A stretch of 7,364 bases of DNA from an uncultured bacterium (GCA_902782905.1 CACZPB010000172.1:1-7364), one strand, 5' to 3'; positions 1 through 6,091 are shown, numbered from the stretch's first letter. Translations and numbers: made by a program. Notes: generated by a model from the letters alone, not told the origin.

Positions 1-685
1 CATGCGTTAATGTTGCAACGAAATCTTCTTTGAGATTTTCAAGTTCTCTCTGGTTTGTAACATTTTTTAATATAACAACGTACCTTTTTTTCTTATCGTC
101 AAGCACAAGCTGCATAGCATTTGCGGTATAGTTCGAAGATACGTCATTAATTACTGTTACATCGTCGTCGATTAAGTTATCCAAATTTTTATCTTTAGGA
201 AATTGTACATAGTCAGATAAAATGTTTCCCATTAGCTGATTGCCGTCAACATCAAACCATTCACTTATTTTTGTTGTAGCTCTCAAAATTTTCTGCTCGC
301 TATCTACGACAATAAGTCCGTCTGATAAAGAGTTTAAAACGGCTTCCAGAAGCTTGTTGTTTCTCTTAAGCTCCGTTTGATACTCATCAATCATTTTTTC
401 TCTGTCAGAAAGTGTCTCTATCATTCTGTTTAAACTTTCTGTAAGAGGTTCTGCTTCTGTATGCGGAAGCTCCATTTTCTCTATTTTTTTAGTCAAATCA
501 CCGTATCTGATAGAATCCAGTGTATTGGCAACCGTTCCCAAATAATCATTTACCTTTGTCCAAGTTCTGCCAAATTTTCTCGCTGTAATAAAAAGTAAAA
601 TCAAAGTAAGCAGTACAAACAGGTTTACTATATTATTCAATAAAGAACCGTTTTCTGAAAATAAATGACTAAATACCATAAGCAC
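1..685 (-). CDS. Sensor histidine kinase, N-terminal part (cut by the window edge)
   Basis: This is an open frame of 228 codons running off the left edge. The order is: a short N-terminus, one membrane helix (about residues 17-34, rich in L/V/I/F), a HAMP-like and coiled-coil linker (about 37-110), a PAS domain (about 112-210, with a SDGLIVVD strand-turn), then the start of a HisKA domain. The last complete codon is the His of LKEDFVATLTH, the usual autophosphorylated H-box, so the dimerisation helices and ATPase domain lie outside the window. It should pass phosphate to a response regulator not seen here. With almost no extracytoplasmic loop, sensing is probably cytoplasmic (PAS) or within the membrane. 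I chose GTG at 685 because AGGG lies 9 nt upstream; ATG at 679 is in frame but its spacing would be 15 nt. A TAA lies upstream in frame. The ligand is unknown. The family call is firm and the start is less so. Confidence 0.88.
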   Translation of the reverse strand, partial: MLMVFSHLFSENGSLLNNIVNLFVLLTLILLFITARKFGRTWTKVNDYLGTVANTLDSIRYGDLTKKIEKMELPHTEAEPLTESLNRMIETLSDREKMIDEYQTELKRNNKLLEAVLNSLSDGLIVVDSEQKILRATTKISEWFDVDGNQLMGNILSDYVQFPKDKNLDNLIDDDVTVINDVSSNYTANAMQLVLDDKKKRYVVILKNVTNQRELENLKEDFVATLTH

Positions 686-725
686 GTTTACAAACCCTAA
701 TATTTAAACTCTATTTTAAATTTTA

Positions 726-734
726 TGATATAAT
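726..734 (+). promoter_or_regulatory. Extended -10 promoter of the fliO cluster
   Basis: TGATATAAT is a perfect TATAAT with the TG-n extension, 26 bp upstream of the fliO ATG. No good -35 hexamer is seen 16-18 bp upstream, which fits an extended -10 promoter. Transcription would start near 741 and leave a leader of about 20 nt containing the AAGG ribosome site (748-751). It overlaps the opposite-strand -10 of the histidine kinase. Confidence 0.55.
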
Positions 735-738
735 TATA
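733..738 (-). promoter_or_regulatory. Putative -10 box for the histidine kinase gene
   Basis: On the minus strand the sequence reads TATAAT and forms, with the plus-strand box, the perfect palindrome TATAATTATA (729-738). Transcription from it would start near 726, giving a leader of about 40 nt before GTG 685. The -35 region is weak (TTTAAA about 17 bp upstream). Because the two boxes share bases, polymerase could occupy only one direction at a time. Confidence 0.35.
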
Positions 739-760
739 CCAAAAAATAAGGTAAGTTTAA

Positions 761-1624
761 ATGAAAAAGATTTTTTTTGGAGTAAAAAGAGTGGGGGTAA
801 ATAGTAAGGGGGTAAATACTTCCGGTCGGATAATTTCCCTTATTTGGCTTAGTGTAGTGAGCTTTTTTAATATATCAGCCTCATTTGCTGCTGTGAAATT
901 TGATGTAATCCCTGACCTTCCGGAACCTTTATCAGCTCAGGCATCAACTGTTTCCACAACAGGTTCTGAAACACTGGGATTAGCCAGTAACATAGGTGCG
1001 GAACCCAACTTGGTATCAGTCATATTTTCACTTTTATTTGTAATTCTTTTGATTTATGCGACAGGGATTATATATACAAAACTTAACAAACTTGGCTTTA
1101 AAACCATGAAAAAACAGATGGGAGAAGTTAATCCCTCCAAGGTCTCGGTGGTTTCCACAACTCCTCTGGGTGCAAATAAGACTCTGCATGTGGTTGAACT
1201 TGACGGTAAAAGAATGCTTATAGGAGCCTCACAAAATTCTATTCATTTGATAAAAGATTTGGGTTCATATTCTGATAAAGAGATTGAAAAACTTGAGTAT
1301 TCAAATATAGAAATTCCAAATATAAGAATACCAAAAATTGAGATTCCAAAAATTGAATTTCCGAATATAGGTTTTACTAAAGCGGAAACGCAGTCTAATC
1401 AGGAGAGTGCAGCTGAAGATGAATTTGGAGAAGAAAATAAGAGAGAAGTTAGTTTTGAAGAAAATTCTCAAGAAGAGAGTGCAATAAATAATCTTTTTAA
1501 TACAGATATTAATAATAGTGATAATAGCGAATATGACGGGGATTTGGATGTTATTTCAAAAAAGACAATAGAAGAACATCAGGTTGACCCTGATGAGTAT
1601 GCATTATACAAAAAGTACTTGTAA
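761..1624 (+). CDS. fliO: FliO-type flagellar biosynthesis protein with extended C-terminus
   Basis: FliO is a small membrane protein that helps assemble the FliPQR export gate of the flagellar type III secretion apparatus. Residues 1-43 look like a long signal peptide: a basic stretch to about 23, a hydrophobic core 24-42, then ASFA before Ala44. Next come a low-complexity Ser/Thr/Pro linker, a membrane helix at about 83-105, a basic edge (109-119) and the FliO core 127-168, with LGANKTLHVVELDGKRMLIG and SIHLIKDL as in the family. At 287 residues it is longer than usual FliO (about 100-200). The extra length is five pentads (181-205) and an acidic Glu/Asn/Ser tail (214-262). AAGG lies 9 nt before the ATG. 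It heads a cluster with neuB 12 nt downstream. No other flagellar gene is in view, so the flagellar role rests on the family match. Confidence 0.8.
   Translation: MKKIFFGVKRVGVNSKGVNTSGRIISLIWLSVVSFFNISASFAAVKFDVIPDLPEPLSAQASTVSTTGSETLGLASNIGAEPNLVSVIFSLLFVILLIYATGIIYTKLNKLGFKTMKKQMGEVNPSKVSVVSTTPLGANKTLHVVELDGKRMLIGASQNSIHLIKDLGSYSDKEIEKLEYSNIEIPNIRIPKIEIPKIEFPNIGFTKAETQSNQESAAEDEFGEENKREVSFEENSQEESAINNLFNTDINNSDNSEYDGDLDVISKKTIEEHQVDPDEYALYKKYL
1301..1375 (+). repeat. Five 15-bp in-frame coding repeats in fliO
   Basis: Five successive 15-bp units (from 1301, 1316, 1331, 1346 and 1361) encode pentads of the form (S/P)-(N/K)-I-(E/R/G)-(I/F). Proline is first in units 2-5 and the third-position Ile is invariant. 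The units have diverged at the DNA level but stay in phase. They join the FliO core to the acidic tail. Confidence 0.85.
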
Positions 1625-1636
1625 AGAGAGACAGGC

Positions 1637-2506
1637 ATGGCAAAAACAGTAAAAATAGACAATAAGACGGTAGGCGACGGCTATCCTTGTTTTATAATTG
1701 CTGAAATAGGGATTAATCATAACGGTTCAGTTGAGCTTGCAAAGAAAATGATTGATATAGCAGTTACGACTGGGTGTGACGCTGTCAAATTCCAAAAGAG
1801 AACAGTTGATGTCGTTTATACACAGGAAGAACTTGCAAAAGAAAGGCACAGCATATTTGGAAATACCAACGGAGATCTTAAGCGCGGGCTTGAGTTTGGC
1901 GAAAAAGAGTATAGAGAAATTGATGAGTATTGTAAAGAAAAAGGTATTCTATGGTTCGCTTCCTGCTGGGATGAAGGCTCAGTCGATTTTATAGATAAGT
2001 TCAATCCCCCATGTTATAAGATTGCTTCCGCATCCCTAACAGATGATAATTTGCTTAAATATACAAAATCAAAAGGCAAACCCATCCTTCTCTCTACCGG
2101 TATGAGTACAATGGAACAGATAAGACATGCCGTAAAAATATTGGGTGAAGATGATTTAATAATATATCATTGCACATCAACTTATCCTTCAAACTCAGAC
2201 GAGACAAATTTGAGGGTAATTGAAACATTTAAAAAAGAATTTAACTGCCCTATAGGGTATTCAGGGCACGAAAGAGGAATTACACCTTCTATCGTTGCGG
2301 CTGCTCTTGGTGCAAATTCTGTAGAGAGACATATTACGGTAGATAGGACAAACTGGGGTTCGGATCAAGCGGCAAGCCTCGAAACAGCAGGATTATATCA
2401 TATGGTGAGAGATATAAGGCAGCTTCCTTCTCTATTGGGTGACGGAGTCAAAGTTGTTTATGAGCGCGAACTTCCTATAATAGAAAAATTGAGAAGGGTG
2501 AAATAA
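1637..2506 (+). CDS. neuB: NeuB-family nonulosonic acid (KDN/sialic-acid-like) synthase, SAF-less
   Basis: Members condense phosphoenolpyruvate with a mannose-type sugar or its 6-phosphate to make a nine-carbon ulosonic acid in the cytoplasm. The whole TIM barrel is visible: IAEIGINHNG (21-30), DAVKFQK (48-54), KIASAS (128-133), GKPILLSTGMST (147-158), HCTSTYP (178-184), GYSGHERGI (207-215) and ERHITVDR (230-237). His211 and His232 are 21 apart, like the metal-binding His pair of Neisseria NeuB. At 289 residues it stops where the usual C-terminal SAF (antifreeze-like) domain would begin; typical NeuB is about 340-350. The WGSDQAAS motif (240-247) differs from the PGPDH type of Neu5Ac synthases and, from memory, resembles the KDN-9-phosphate synthase branch. 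It lies 12 nt after fliO and its stop overlaps the next start (TAATG). The exact substrate is inferred. Confidence 0.88.
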   Translation: MAKTVKIDNKTVGDGYPCFIIAEIGINHNGSVELAKKMIDIAVTTGCDAVKFQKRTVDVVYTQEELAKERHSIFGNTNGDLKRGLEFGEKEYREIDEYCKEKGILWFASCWDEGSVDFIDKFNPPCYKIASASLTDDNLLKYTKSKGKPILLSTGMSTMEQIRHAVKILGEDDLIIYHCTSTYPSNSDETNLRVIETFKKEFNCPIGYSGHERGITPSIVAAALGANSVERHITVDRTNWGSDQAASLETAGLYHMVRDIRQLPSLLGDGVKVVYERELPIIEKLRRVK

Positions 2507-2982
2507 TGAGCCTAAAATTACCCAAAACGATAAAATTTGTGCTTACTGATTTTGACGGAATAGTAACGGACAATTGTGTTTATATTAATGATAAGGGTGA
2601 AATGTCCAGAAAGCTGAATTTTCGAGACGTAATGGCATTTTCTATTTTGAGAAAAAACGGTTATAAAATCGGTATAATCTCAGGTGAGAAAAATGCAGCA
2701 ATAGATTTGATTGCCAAAAAGTTCGAGATTGAAGAAGTTCATCAGCAAATAAGAATAAAAATTGATGTTATTAAATCTATAGTTGAAAAGTATAATCTGA
2801 CTGAAGATGAATTTTTGTATATCGGTGACGATGTTAATGATTTTGATGCTCTAAATTATGCAAAATACAGAATTACGGTTCCTGATGCTGTTGATAAAAT
2901 TAAGAATATAGAAAATATTCAGATTACGTCAGCTCACAGCGGTAACGGTGCCTTTAGAGAAGTTGTTGACGCACTTGTATAA
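2506..2982 (+). CDS. HAD phosphatase, KdsC-like, probably nonulosonate-9-phosphate phosphatase
   Basis: This is a 158-residue cap-less HAD (type C0) phosphatase. Motif I is LTDFDGIVTD, with nucleophile Asp15 and acid/base Asp17; motif II is ISGE with Ser59; Lys85 or Lys90 probably serves motif III; motif IV is GDDVND (about 107-112). The C-terminal SGNGAFRE corresponds to the GGRGAVRE tail of KdsC, which completes a neighbour's active site in the tetramer. KdsC has TGR after motif II. Here it is SGE, with Glu61 and Lys72 eleven residues apart. That matches the Glu56/Lys67 pair I recall as the specificity element of Bacteroides KDN-9-phosphate phosphatase. With the synthase overlapping by one base, the likely reaction is removal of the 9-phosphate from the NeuB product. 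A KDO-8-phosphate role is possible but less likely. AAGGG precedes the ATG at good distance. Confidence 0.85.
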   Translation: MSLKLPKTIKFVLTDFDGIVTDNCVYINDKGEMSRKLNFRDVMAFSILRKNGYKIGIISGEKNAAIDLIAKKFEIEEVHQQIRIKIDVIKSIVEKYNLTEDEFLYIGDDVNDFDALNYAKYRITVPDAVDKIKNIENIQITSAHSGNGAFREVVDALV

Positions 2983-3067
2983 AATAAGTCAATTCTGTAA
3001 AATACACATCAACTAGTCCTTCTGAGGAAATGATTTGATATGTTTACATTGGTTTTGACGGAGTCAG

Positions 3068-3111
3068 AAAAATCGCCATAACTTTTGTCATCACATAAAG
3101 TATTGGCGATT
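3068..3111 (-). terminator. Hairpin with T-run, likely terminator of the lpt operon
   Basis: AATCGCCATAACTTT (3071-3085) pairs with AAAGTATTGGCGATT (3097-3111) over 15 positions with two central mismatches and an 11-nt loop. Read on the minus strand the stem ends GGCGATTTTTCTG, giving the U-run of an intrinsic terminator. On the plus strand the stem is followed only by CTTCGCCCC, so it should work poorly for the fliO cluster. It lies about 235 nt beyond the NAGPA stop codon, an unusually long trailer. Confidence 0.45.
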
Positions 3112-3143
3112 CTTCGCCCCTAAATTATTATCGGGCTCAGAAT
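3109..3143. repeat. Inverted repeat, possibly a dispersed palindromic element
   Basis: ATTCTTCGCCC (3109-3119) faces GGGCTCAGAAT (3133-3143): nine pairs with an internal TC/TC mismatch and a 13-nt AT-rich loop. The arms share three bases with the preceding hairpin. The outer sequence (ATTCTTCG ... CTCAGAATGAC) resembles small dispersed palindromes I remember from several bacterial genomes. Only a genome-wide search could show it is repeated here. Confidence 0.4.
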
Positions 3144-3206
3144 GACGATTATTTTAGTAATCCTCCTGCCAAAGTAAATTATATTTACGCACAGAATGTC
3201 ATTTTT

Positions 3207-3354
3207 GTAGGTTTCAATCCAAGCTAAAACGCATCAAACCCTTTACCCTGAAACGCAAAGCCAGTAGGTTCAATCCAAGCTAAAGTACATTTACCCCTTA
3301 CACCGAGACGCAAAACCAGTAGACTCAATACAAGCTAAAATGCATTTACCCCTT
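3207..3354. repeat. Degenerate tandem repeat, about 2.6 units of 55-57 bp
   Basis: Units begin with GTAG at 3207, 3264 and 3319. The core CAATCCAAGCTAAA is identical in units 1 and 2 (3215-3228, 3271-3284) and has one change in unit 3 (3326-3339). Similarity spans the whole unit: units 2 and 3 share CATTTACCCCTT, and units 1 and 2 share GA(A/G)ACGCAAA(G/A)CCA. Unit 3 continues into the end of the minus-strand gene and supplies its stop codon and last two codons. Confidence 0.75.
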
Positions 3355-4179
3355 TGGTTTAATTATCATAAATGATTTTAGGGCTCTGCCTGTATCGCCG
3401 GTTGCTTGGGTTGATATTACGCTTATATCTTTATAGTTGAGTGAAGTTGAACTTCCGCCGTCAAATGCCATTGCTGTATCGAGTTCATAGCTTTTGCACA
3501 AATCTCTTGCTTCCAATAAGGTCATTGGGTGTTCATTCGTCACAATGAATATATGTGCTTCTTGTCTGTCTTTGTCCAAATTCTTTATGCCGATTAGAGT
3601 TCTCGGAGTTTTGTGCAGAACTGATGCTGACTCTCTTATGATATTTCCGTCTTCGTCTTTTACAATAAAGAATTCTTCTTCAAGACGCAATGTCGGCAAA
3701 AGCTGCGGTCCGCCTTGTGCTGAATTTACGATAGAGCACATAAAATCTACACCGGCATTATGCGGAGCAATTTCATATTTCAACTTGCTGTCGCAATCAA
3801 GAATTCTAAACTCTGTTCTGTTTAAAATCTTTTGCATATTTTGTCTTAAAACAGGATTTGTCATTAGATTTTCATTGAATAAAGGGTCTTCTGACATCTG
3901 TGAATCATTGATTATGTATGAAATTGTTTTTTGATTTTTAGGGTCAAAAAAACCTGTATTTATTGTAAGCAAAGAACCGGATGATTTGTGAGCTTCTTTG
4001 TTTGTTATCAAGTTTGTTGAGGATATAAATTTTATCTGTTTTTTTATTTTATCCCCGCTCAGTGTAAAGTGGTAGATTCCGTCTTTATACTCCATATCAA
4101 TGCCGGAGAATGCATTTACGGCGCAAGCTGTAGTAAGAGCTAAACATAATAATAGAACAGATAAAAATATTTTTTTCAT
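3346..4179 (-). CDS. Secreted NAGPA-domain (phosphodiester glycosidase) protein
   Basis: This 277-residue exported protein has an N-terminal signal peptide (hydrophobic 4-18, likely cut after CAVNA, residue 23; Cys19 is not in a good lipobox). The rest matches the phosphodiester glycosidase / NAGPA family (Pfam PF09992, formerly DUF2233): TINTGFFDP (72-80), QGGPQLL (155-161), PRTLIGI (192-198), AFDGGSSTSL (238-247) and a closing GRALKSFMII. The human member removes GlcNAc from a phosphodiester on mannose-6-phosphate glycans. Bacterial members act on envelope polymers or are annotated as exopolysaccharide proteins. It starts one base after the LptF/G stop, with AAAGGA 8-9 nt upstream, so it belongs to the lpt operon and probably acts in the periplasm or at the outer surface. 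The substrate cannot be told. Its last two codons and stop fall in a tandem repeat unit. Confidence 0.82.
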   Translation of the reverse strand: MKKIFLSVLLLCLALTTACAVNAFSGIDMEYKDGIYHFTLSGDKIKKQIKFISSTNLITNKEAHKSSGSLLTINTGFFDPKNQKTISYIINDSQMSEDPLFNENLMTNPVLRQNMQKILNRTEFRILDCDSKLKYEIAPHNAGVDFMCSIVNSAQGGPQLLPTLRLEEEFFIVKDEDGNIIRESASVLHKTPRTLIGIKNLDKDRQEAHIFIVTNEHPMTLLEARDLCKSYELDTAMAFDGGSSTSLNYKDISVISTQATGDTGRALKSFMIIKPKG

Positions 4180-4180
4180 A

Positions 4181-5305
4181 TTATAAATCCTTTGTCTTAT
4201 AAAACATAATTATTGCAAACAAAAACGCAATAGGCGGGAAAGCTGCCGTAACAAGCGGCGGAAGTACGCCTTTTTCTGCCAGCAAATCAAAGAACGGCAG
4301 TGTAATATAATAAACAAATATACATCCGATAGCGATTGTAAAGCCGATAAGCCTTTGTTCTCTCGGTTTGCTAAATCCTAAAAGACAACCCAGAACCGCA
4401 AGCAGAACGCATACAAACGGGTGGAAAAATCTTTGGAAGTATTTGTTTAAAAGAAGCCTGTATTCTTCATCCAAATTTTCGCGTTTTAACAGTTTTATAT
4501 ACTTAGCCAAATCCTTGTTTTCAATATCCCTGTCGCGCTTTGTTGAGTTAATCATAATTGTATAAGCATCTTCTGCGTCAGACCCGTTTAGGATTTCAGT
4601 TTCATCCAATCGTGCAATTTCGTGAAAAATTCCTTCTTCGTTAATATCGTAAGAGGTAATATTTTTTAGAAGCCAAACAGGTGTTCCGTCTTTGCTGACA
4701 TCTTTTTGTCCTGTTTGTGCAACTATAATATTTCTGAGTCCGTGTAAATCGTTAAACACTTGGTTAGAAAAGTTCATCACGATAACGTCACTCATTACAT
4801 CATCTGCAAATTTTGAAACTATAACGGCCTGTCTGGGGTGTCCGTTATCATCTTTCTTTGTGTAAATAAACTGTGTTAAAACACTTCCGCCTTTAATTTC
4901 CTTAAGCTTTTGGCAAGAGTAAGGAATCCATTTGTCATAAGTCACAAAGCAAAGATATGTAACAATAAGGCTTAATACCAAAAGCGGTGCAAGAATTCTC
5001 TGAAAAGACATTCCGACAGCTCTGAATATCGTAAGTTCAGAGTCTTTGCTCAATTTATCAAATGTAAAAAGAGAACCTAAAAGCAGCCCTACCGGAAAAG
5101 CTTTTCCTAAAATTTTCGGAAGCTCGTACACAAGCACTAACACACCGGTTTTTACGGTATATTGACCTTCCAAAATCTTTTGAATAGTATTCAAAAGCAT
5201 TTCCGGCGCAATCCAGACAATTGTAAACAAAAGAATCGCTACAATTGTTGTCATCAAAACTTGATTAAAAATATATCTGTCATATACAGTAAAGAACTTT
5301 TTCAT
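4181..5305 (-). CDS. LptF/LptG-family lipopolysaccharide export permease
   Basis: This is an inner-membrane subunit of the LptB2FG transporter, which pulls LPS out of the membrane and passes it to the Lpt bridge. The 374 residues show the family layout: three N-terminal helices (about 14-34, 63-82, 102-122), a periplasmic beta domain (about 125-285) and three C-terminal helices (about 296-312, 319-341, 349-367). DSELTIFRAVGMSFQRI (88-104) is the conserved cytoplasmic coupling segment that contacts LptB; PVGLLLGSLFTFDKLSKDSE before it is also typical. Only one permease gene is present next to lptB, as in cyanobacteria, so it may form a homodimer or have a distant partner; I cannot choose between LptF and LptG. 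It starts one base after the lptB stop. AGGAAAGGA lies somewhat far upstream (about 14 nt), so translational coupling is likely. Confidence 0.93.
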   Translation of the reverse strand: MKKFFTVYDRYIFNQVLMTTIVAILLFTIVWIAPEMLLNTIQKILEGQYTVKTGVLVLVYELPKILGKAFPVGLLLGSLFTFDKLSKDSELTIFRAVGMSFQRILAPLLVLSLIVTYLCFVTYDKWIPYSCQKLKEIKGGSVLTQFIYTKKDDNGHPRQAVIVSKFADDVMSDVIVMNFSNQVFNDLHGLRNIIVAQTGQKDVSKDGTPVWLLKNITSYDINEEGIFHEIARLDETEILNGSDAEDAYTIMINSTKRDRDIENKDLAKYIKLLKRENLDEEYRLLLNKYFQRFFHPFVCVLLAVLGCLLGFSKPREQRLIGFTIAIGCIFVYYITLPFFDLLAEKGVLPPLVTAAFPPIAFLFAIIMFYKTKDL

Positions 5306-5306
5306 A

Positions 5307-6032
5307 TTAAAGCTTGAAGTCCTTTCCTAAATAGAATTCTTTTGCAACAGGGTCGTTTGCAACATCTTCACTCTTACCTTGAATTTTTATTTTTCCGTCA
5401 AAGATTACATAGGCTCTGTCTGTAATAGAAAGGGTTGCTTTTGGGTTGTGGTCGGTAATCAAAACCCCGATACCTTTATCTTCAGAAATTTTTCTTATGT
5501 TATCTTTAATTTCACCGATAGCAATCGGGTCAATACCAGCAAAAGGTTCATCCAGTAACATAAAATCAGGACTGGCTGCAAGTGCTCTGGCAATTTCTAC
5601 ACGTCTTCTCTCACCGCCGGATAAAGCTACCGCAGGAGATTTTCTAAGTCTTTCAACACCGAATTCGTTCAAAAGTTCTTCTAATTTTTTCTTCTTTTCA
5701 TCTACTGTTAATTTATCATTCATTTCTAAAACAAGTGTAATATTTTCTTCAACAGTAAGTTTTCTGAATATAGAATTTTCCTGAGGTAAATAACCGATGC
5801 CGGATTTTGCTCTCAAATTCATAGGCCAAGCAGTTATATCTTGTCCGTCAATAAAAACATTTCCTTTATTTGGTTTAATCAATCCGACAATCATATAGAA
5901 AGTCGTAGTCTTGCCGGCACCGTTCGGACCTAAAAGACAAACAACTTCTCCTTTGTCCATATAAAACGAAACATCATTTACGACGCTTCTGTCACCATAT
6001 ATTTTAATTAAATTCTTTGCCTCAATCTTCAT
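5307..6032 (-). CDS. lptB: LptB, LPS export ABC transporter ATPase
   Basis: This is the cytoplasmic ATPase that powers LPS extraction with the LptF/G permease encoded just downstream. The protein is 241 residues, the usual LptB length, with all motifs intact: Walker A GPNGAGKTT (35-43, Lys41), Q-loop GYLPQE (Gln84), signature LSGGERRRVEIARALA (137-152), Walker B FMLLDEP (157-163, Glu162), D-loop GIDP and switch His195 in ITDHN. GYLPQENSIFRKLTVEENI is characteristic of LptB against other branched-chain-like ATPases. The ATG is preceded by GGGGA at 7 nt. It is the first gene of a three-gene minus-strand operon. lptA and lptC, often adjacent elsewhere, are not in view; the upstream neighbour is divergent. 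Confidence 0.96.
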   Translation of the reverse strand: MKIEAKNLIKIYGDRSVVNDVSFYMDKGEVVCLLGPNGAGKTTTFYMIVGLIKPNKGNVFIDGQDITAWPMNLRAKSGIGYLPQENSIFRKLTVEENITLVLEMNDKLTVDEKKKKLEELLNEFGVERLRKSPAVALSGGERRRVEIARALAASPDFMLLDEPFAGIDPIAIGEIKDNIRKISEDKGIGVLITDHNPKATLSITDRAYVIFDGKIKIQGKSEDVANDPVAKEFYLGKDFKL

Positions 6033-6091
6033 ATAAAATCCCCGTTCTCTTATTAATACAATGATACTACAAAATCAATAACAGGTATATT

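Larger units (their letters stand above)
2983..3345. other. Gene-free convergent region with hairpins and tandem repeats
   Basis: This stretch lies between the ends of the phosphatase (plus) and the NAGPA-domain gene (minus). I see no convincing reading frame, RNA gene or promoter. The first 85 bp hold nothing recognisable. From 3071 to 3143 there are two adjoining inverted repeats, and from 3207 onward a degenerate 55-57 bp tandem repeat. AATCC at 3159 sits exactly 57 bp before the AATCC of the first clear unit, so an older decayed copy may precede it. Confidence 0.7.

Noticed and set aside
2357..2506. neuB as a frameshifted or truncated pseudogene
   Set aside because: All barrel motifs and metal ligands are intact, and its stop overlaps the next start in a normal TAATG junction.
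2506..2982. Plain KdsC (KDO-8-phosphate phosphatase) assignment
   Set aside because: The fold and motifs fit, but the TGR signature is replaced by SGE with a matching Lys72, and the partner is a NeuB-type synthase and not KdsA.
3207..3354. CRISPR array, suggested by the GTTTCAATCC-like start of repeated units
   Set aside because: Similarity runs through the whole 55-57 bp unit, with no constant repeat and unique spacer pattern. The units are themselves degenerate and no cas gene is present.
3207..3354. Diversity-generating retroelement template/variable repeats
   Set aside because: Differences between units are not confined to adenines, the units are short, and no reverse transcriptase is encoded nearby.
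3494..3934. 146-codon open frame on the plus strand
   Set aside because: It lies wholly antisense within the NAGPA-domain gene, which has clear family motifs. Its translation resembles no family and has no sensible ribosome site or context.
3346..4179. NAGPA-domain protein as a lipoprotein with Cys19
   Set aside because: The residues before Cys19 are Thr-Thr-Ala and do not form a lipobox. A signal peptidase I site after VNA fits better.
5446..5784. 112-codon open frame on the plus strand
   Set aside because: It is antisense to lptB, whose motifs are complete. The Ser/Phe-rich translation is typical of a shadow frame.
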